From Candidatus Rokuibacteriota bacterium (GTDB taxonomy: Bacteria > Methylomirabilota > Methylomirabilia > Rokubacteriales > CSP1-6): a stretch of DNA of 64,000 bases. Positions 60,500-64,000 of this stretch are shown in pieces. Positions within the stretch are counted from its first letter, which is position 1. Each line of letters opens with the position of its first letter. Where the stretch lies: assembly GCA_016200085.1 (NCBI GenBank), contig JACQFL010000052.1, positions 44,311 through 108,310 on the forward strand, given 5' to 3'. The notes below the pieces were generated by a model that worked only from the letters and a program-made list of their open reading frames with translations, searched no databases and had not been told where the DNA came from. The position numbers were made by a program, and so were the translations under genes.

Positions 60500-61791
60500 C
60501 GGCCGGTCGGCTGCAGGACGACGGTGGTGGGCTCGACCAGATGCTGCTGCGCCGCGCGCTGCACCGACTCCAGGGTCACCGCCTCCACCGCCCGCGCGTA
60601 TCGATCGGGATAATCCCAGCCGACCCCCGCCGCCTCGAAGAAGCCGAGGTGCCACGTGTGGCGCGCGTTGGTCCGGCGGTCGAGCAGGAGCGTGCCAGTG
60701 AGGTATGCCTTCGCGCGGGCGAGCTCGAAGTCGGTCGCGCCGGCATTCCGGATCCGCGCGATCTCGGCACGCAGGCGCTCCTCGGCCGAGGCGGCATTGT
60801 CGCCAGCCGTCGCGATGTACGCCACGAGGTAGGCGGGGGTCAGGCGCCAGGGGGCGAGCACGCCCACGGAGTATGCGAGCCCGAGCTTCTCGCGGAGCTC
60901 GACGAAGAGCCGCCCCGTCGTGCCTCCCCCCAGGATGGCGCCGAGGACTCTCGTGGCCGGATAGTCGTCGGTGCCGACACCCGAGACGAGGTAGCCGACG
61001 ACGATGTGGGCCTGCTGCGCGGGACGCTCGATCACCAAACGTGCCCGGCTCGGACGGGCCGGGGCCGGGGTCTCCCGGGGCGCCGGCGCCTGCGCCGGGA
61101 GACGGCCGAGAAGGCGCTCGGCCACCTTCAGCGCCCGGGCCCGCTCGAGATCTCCGCTCATCGCGAGCACCAGCCGGTCGGGCCGGTAGAGGGCCGCATG
61201 ATGCCGCACGAGGTCGTCGCGGGTCAGGCGCTCGAGCACCTCGCGCCGGCCCAGCGGCGGCGCGCCATAGGGGTGTGCGCCGTACAGCTCCGCGCGCAGG
61301 CGGTCGAGGGCAGCGGCCTGCGGACTGTCGCCGCGCGACTGAAGGCGGCTCAGGGCAAGCCGGCGCTCCTTGTCGATCTCGTTGCCGGGAAGGCTCGGGG
61401 TCTGGGCGATCTCGGCGATGAGCTCGAGCAGGGCTTCCCAGTGTCTCGCCAGGGCCGTGCCCGCGATCTCCGCGCTCACGGCGTCACCGGAGGCGTCGAC
61501 GCCGCCGCCGATCTCCTCCGCCGCCTCCACGATCCGCTGCGCAGGGCGGCGCGCGGTCCCGCGAAGCATCGCGCGCTGGAGCAGGTTCGTGATCCCTGCC
61601 ATCTCGGTGGTCTCGTCGCCCGGAGCCATGCGCACGTGCAGCCCGGCCGCCACCACGCCCGAGCCCCGCTCCTCGCGGACGAGCACCGTGACGCCGTTGG
61701 CCAGGACGACGCGCCGCACCTCGGCCACCGCCCCGGTCGCCGACCCCAGGGCCGCCAGGAGCGCCGCGCAGAGAGCGAGCCGCGCTCTCAT
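60496..61791 (-). CDS. M16-family protein lacking the zinc motif (partner subunit)
   Basis: This 431-residue protein has a signal peptide (about residues 1-23, AVA-E) and the M16 fold. Where its neighbour has the zinc motif HYLEH, this protein has NLLQR (69-73), so it cannot bind zinc in the usual way. It keeps the substrate-side motif LREKLGLAYSVG (Arg/Tyr region) in its second half. That division is the family's two-subunit pattern (as in mitochondrial processing peptidase alpha/beta): one partner holds zinc, the other the R/Y motif. It is co-transcribed with the zinc-bearing partner by ATGA overlap and is probably periplasmic. Confidence 0.9.
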   Translation of the reverse strand: MRARLALCAALLAALGSATGAVAEVRRVVLANGVTVLVREERGSGVVAAGLHVRMAPGDETTEMAGITNLLQRAMLRGTARRPAQRIVEAAEEIGGGVDASGDAVSAEIAGTALARHWEALLELIAEIAQTPSLPGNEIDKERRLALSRLQSRGDSPQAAALDRLRAELYGAHPYGAPPLGRREVLERLTRDDLVRHHAALYRPDRLVLAMSGDLERARALKVAERLLGRLPAQAPAPRETPAPARPSRARLVIERPAQQAHIVVGYLVSGVGTDDYPATRVLGAILGGGTTGRLFVELREKLGLAYSVGVLAPWRLTPAYLVAYIATAGDNAASAEERLRAEIARIRNAGATDFELARAKAYLTGTLLLDRRTNARHTWHLGFFEAAGVGWDYPDRYARAVEAVTLESVQRAAQQHLVEPTTVVLQPTGR

Positions 61792-63116
61792 CGGACCGCG
61801 CGCGGCGCGATGGACAGGCGCACGTGGCGCTGCGGGTCGAGATACAGGCGCGCGGCAGCGTGGATATGCTCGCGCGTCACCGCACGCAGCCGGTCCACGT
61901 ACGCGAGCTCGTCCTCGAGGCGCCAGACGGTCTCGGCGTAACCGTACGTCCGGGCCCGGCCCTCCGCCGTCTCTTCCAGGAAGAGCTGCCGCGCCTCCGC
62001 GGCCGTCACCGCGCGCTGCCGTTCTGCCTCGGTGACTCCCTCGACACGGACGCGCTCGACCTCGCGCAGGATCTGCTCCTCGGCGCGGGCCACGTTCGCC
62101 GGGTCGAGCTGACAGGTGACGTACGTCAGCCCGCCGGCCTCGAGCGGAACGTAGCGGGCGGCCACGCTCGTGACGAGGCCCGTCCGGTCGCGAAGGCTCG
62201 CGGTCAGCCGCGACGAGCGAAGCTGCCCGAGGATGCTGACGAGCAGGTCGAGCGCCGGGGTGTCGGCCGAGTCCACCCGCGGTGCCCCCCAGCCCAGCGC
62301 GAGATACGCGACGCTTCCCGCGCGCGCCAGATCGACCTTCTTCGGCGCGCCGACGGCCGCCGCGGGCAGGGGCAGGCGCGCGGTGTCCGTGCGCGCCAGG
62401 CGACCGAACGATCGGGTCACGGCGCGCCTGACCTCCTCGGCATCCACCGCGCCGACCACGACGACCGTGAAGGCCTCGGGCACGTAGCGGCGACGATAAA
62501 AGCTCACCAGCCGCTCGCGCGTGAGTGAGCGGATCAGCTCGGGCGTGCCGATGCCGCGCCGCCCGTACACGTGCCCCGAGAAGGCGATGGTGTAGAGCGT
62601 CTCGACGAGGTATCGCCCCGTGTTGTCCTCGTTGCGCCGCATCTCCTCGAGCACGATCCGTTTCTCCGCCTCGAGCAACGTCTCGTCGAGCGCGGCGTTG
62701 ACGCTGATGTCGGCCAGGATGTCGAGGCCGGCGACGGCGTGCTCACGTGGCAGGACCATGTGGTAGAAGGTGTAGTCGAGGCTTGTCGCGGCGTTGACCC
62801 GGCCGCCCACGCTCTCGATCTCCCGCTCGATGGACCCCGGCGGGCGGGTTTCGGTACCCTTGAACAGCATGTGCTCGAGGTAGTGCGCCAGTCCGAGCTC
62901 GGCTGCCTCCTCGTCGCGGCTCCCGGCCTTTACCCAGAGCTGCAGGGCCACGACAGGGCTCGCCGCGAAGGGCTGGACGACGACGTGCACGCCGTTCGGC
63001 AGCACGGAGCGGTGAGGGGGCTCGAACGACGACGTCGCGGGCAGCCGGGCGGTGCGACACGCGACCCCGCCCATGAGGACCAGCAGCACGAGGGCGGAGG
63101 CCACCATCCGGGACAT
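61788..63116 (-). CDS. M16-family zinc metallopeptidase (catalytic subunit)
   Basis: This protein of about 442 residues has an N-terminal hydrophobic segment ending in GGVAC. That could be a lipoprotein box (weak, since Gly stands at -3) or an ordinary signal peptide. The M16 zinc motif HxxEH is intact as HYLEH (81-85 counting from the GTG at 63125), followed by the distal metal-binding glutamate region LLEAEKRIVLEEMRRNED. The second half lacks the R/Y motif supplied by its neighbour. Starts are possible at GTG 63125, ATG 63116 and ATG 63107. I prefer 63116 because a TGGTAGGCT extended -10 sits 9 bases upstream. Substrate unknown. Confidence 0.92.
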   Translation of the reverse strand: MSRMVASALVLLVLMGGVACRTARLPATSSFEPPHRSVLPNGVHVVVQPFAASPVVALQLWVKAGSRDEEAAELGLAHYLEHMLFKGTETRPPGSIEREIESVGGRVNAATSLDYTFYHMVLPREHAVAGLDILADISVNAALDETLLEAEKRIVLEEMRRNEDNTGRYLVETLYTIAFSGHVYGRRGIGTPELIRSLTRERLVSFYRRRYVPEAFTVVVVGAVDAEEVRRAVTRSFGRLARTDTARLPLPAAAVGAPKKVDLARAGSVAYLALGWGAPRVDSADTPALDLLVSILGQLRSSRLTASLRDRTGLVTSVAARYVPLEAGGLTYVTCQLDPANVARAEEQILREVERVRVEGVTEAERQRAVTAAEARQLFLEETAEGRARTYGYAETVWRLEDELAYVDRLRAVTREHIHAAARLYLDPQRHVRLSIAPRAVR

Positions 63117-63125
63117 GGGGGCCAC

Positions 63126-63131
63126 AGCCTA
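63126..63131 (-). promoter_or_regulatory. Possible extended -10 of the M16 pair
   Basis: TAGGCT is preceded by TGG (extended -10 form) and ends 9 bases before the ATG at 63116, so the leader would be about two bases. The -35 region (TTCTGC, 18 bases upstream) is poor. It points away from the sigma-54 promoter in the same 282-base divergent gap. Confidence 0.35.
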
Positions 63132-63238
63132 CCACACGGGTCGAAGCGGGCAGAATGCCGCCTCCCTGGGCGGCTGCCCGCGGGCACAACGCCCTCGGTG
63201 CCCATGGTCAGATTGCGATTAAGGTGTTGAAAATATGG

Positions 63239-63253
63239 GCCGGTTCAACCGGC
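63239..63253. repeat. Perfect 7-bp palindrome next to the sigma-54 promoter
   Basis: GCCGGTT and AACCGGC flank a single C, six bases upstream of the -24 element. Its place and symmetry suggest a binding site for a dimeric regulator, either a repressor or an activator. No other copy was noticed in the window. Confidence 0.6.
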
Positions 63254-63259
63254 TTGAGC

Positions 63260-63276
63260 TTGGCACCGGCCTTGCT
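63260..63276 (+). promoter_or_regulatory. Sigma-54 (-24/-12) promoter of the repeat-protein gene
   Basis: TTGGCACCGGCCTTGCT matches the RpoN consensus TGGCACRN4TTGCW at every fixed base, with C in place of the R. The GG and GC pairs have the required 12-base offset. Transcription would start near 63288 and run through a leader of about 120 bases to the ATG at 63408. Sigma-54 promoters need an enhancer-binding activator; its site and gene are not identified. Confidence 0.75.
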
Positions 63277-63407
63277 GCCTTCCGTCTCCGAGCAGGATAG
63301 ACGCGACCCAGACCGACGGAGGGGGTGGAGTGGAGAGCGCGTCGCGACGGCGGAGCGGGAGCGGTACAGCAGCAGACGAGAACCTCACACCTGAAAGGAA
63401 CGAACGG

Positions 63408-64000
63408 ATGAAGCGTTTCATGGCAGCGGTGATCAGTGTGACGGCGGTGAGTGCGATGTTGCTCGTCCCGGTGGCCGAGGCCGCCTCGGCGTGCCCCCCT
63501 GAGGTCAATCAGGCGAAGGACATGCTGACGAAGAAGGCTGGCATCGCCAAGAGCCAGGACAACGTGCAGGCGCCGCGGTCGCTCGCGGGTGCCCGTCAGG
63601 ACAACGTGCAAGCCCCGCGCGGTCAGGAGAACGTCCAGGCGCCGCGTGGTCAGGAGAACGTGCAGGCCCCGCGCGGCCAGGAGAACGTCCAGGCGCCGCG
63701 GTCGCTCGCCGGTGCGCGTCAGGACAACGTGCAGGCGCCGCGTGGTCAGGAGAACGTGCAGGCCCCGCGTGGCCAGGAGAACGTGCAGGCCCCGCGTGGC
63801 CAGGAGAACGTGCAGGCCCCGCGTGGCCAGGAGAACGTCCAGGCGCCGCGTGGTCAGGAGAACGTCCAGGCCCCGCGTGGTACCTCGAAGAACGTGCAGG
63901 CCCCGCGCGGCCAGGAGAACGTCCAGGCGCCGCGTGGTCAGGAGAACGTGCAGGCCCCGCGCGGCCAGGAGAACGTCCAGGCGACGCGTGGTCAGGAGAA
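63408..64000 (+). CDS. Secreted protein with nonapeptide NVQAPRGQE tandem repeats (3' end beyond window)
   Basis: The gene starts ATG at 63408, with AAAGGAA 7 bases upstream, and is open for 197 codons to the window edge. Residues 1-28 form a signal peptide (MKRFMAAVISV, then AEAASA before Cys29; an SPase I site, or a poor lipobox). A short segment with one Cys (CPPEVNQAKDMLTKK) follows. From residue 52 there are 15 repeats: NVQAPRGQE mostly, two 14-residue forms (NVQAPRSLAGARQD at 52 and 93), one NVQAPRGTSK and one NVQATRGQE. Each unit has one Arg and one Glu, one Pro and no aromatic residue, so the tail is neutral, polar and probably disordered. I do not recognise the family. It is the only plus-strand gene and lies behind a sigma-54 promoter. 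Confidence 0.85.
   Translation, partial: MKRFMAAVISVTAVSAMLLVPVAEAASACPPEVNQAKDMLTKKAGIAKSQDNVQAPRSLAGARQDNVQAPRGQENVQAPRGQENVQAPRGQENVQAPRSLAGARQDNVQAPRGQENVQAPRGQENVQAPRGQENVQAPRGQENVQAPRGQENVQAPRGTSKNVQAPRGQENVQAPRGQENVQAPRGQENVQATRGQE
63561..64000 (+). repeat. In-frame 27-bp tandem repeat array, 15 copies visible
   Basis: The unit is 27 bp and always in frame; two copies are 42 bp and one is 30 bp. Two synonymous versions exist (GTC-CAG-GCG and GTG-CAG-GCC types), partly alternating. Copies 7, 8 and 9 (from 63753) are identical at DNA level, which indicates recent duplication. The array continues past the window end. Confidence 0.95.

Noticed and set aside
63408..63494. Lipoprotein signal in the repeat protein (Ala-Ser-Ala-Cys)
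   Set aside because: Position -3 before Cys29 is Ala rather than Leu, and good SPase I sites overlap; a lipoprotein cannot be excluded but is not claimed.
63219..63611. Minus-strand open frame across the repeat-gene start
   Set aside because: It would be antisense to the signal peptide and has no domain; the plus frame has signal peptide, ribosome site, promoter and in-frame repeats.
63561..64000. CRISPR-like appearance of regularly spaced short repeats
   Set aside because: Repeats are contiguous, with no unique spacers, and every unit keeps the reading frame of a coding gene.

Overview
The window is very GC-rich DNA from a Gram-negative (diderm) bacterium. It encodes lipid A, Kdo, heptose and LPS-core enzymes, BamA, Skp, the Lol system and Lnt. 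No gene names the taxon. Gene order (pheA-hisC-tyrA-aroA-cmk-plsC-rpsA-sppA-IHF; gfo/idh beside lpxA-lpxI-lpxB; clpC next to bamA) and base composition suggest a Candidatus Rokubacteria/Methylomirabilota (NC10) or deltaproteobacteria-like lineage; this is inference. I found 58 protein genes and no rRNA, tRNA, IS element or CRISPR. Fifty-seven genes lie on the minus strand; only the last one is on the plus strand. No gene-free stretch exceeds 300 bases.

Layout, left to right (transcription mostly right to left). 1-2807: IHF/HU, HIT protein and mutS, with mutS cut by the left edge. 3025-11359: one operon pheA-hisC-tyrA-aroA-cmk-plsC-rpsA-sppA, behind a promoter with a perfect TATAAT. 11427-36937: a head-to-tail envelope run of about 25 kb. 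It starts at clpC and bamA and passes through skp, lpxD, lpxA, a Gfo/Idh dehydrogenase, lpxI, lpxB, a DUF374-type acyltransferase, waaA, lpxK, waaF, four glycosyltransferases, gmhB, rfaE1, rfaE2, waaC, another glycosyltransferase, trpS, scpA, scpB and rluB. Most junctions are 4-base ATGA/GTGA overlaps. 37107-49678: rodZ-like, ftsY, ribD, ribE, ribBA, ribH, nusB, then a phosphoesterase, lnt, prfB (with the RF2 programmed frameshift), lysS, lolC/E and lolD. 49891-63125: smc, secA, recN, nadK, tlyA, a rhomboid protease and two M16 peptidase-family proteins.

Most of the window is conserved housekeeping. The outlier is at the right edge: a plus-strand gene starting at 63408 and still open at 64000. 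It encodes a signal peptide, a short cysteine-containing segment and at least 15 tandem copies of a nonapeptide (NVQAPRGQE). It is preceded by a near-consensus sigma-54 (-24/-12) promoter and a perfect palindrome. I do not recognise this family, and it is the best candidate here for something undescribed. Other points worth a look are a 10-bp inverted repeat around the clpC promoter, a 13-bp hairpin at the very start of the predicted rodZ-like mRNA, and -10 elements placed so close to the recN, smc and M16 start codons that these mRNAs may be leaderless.
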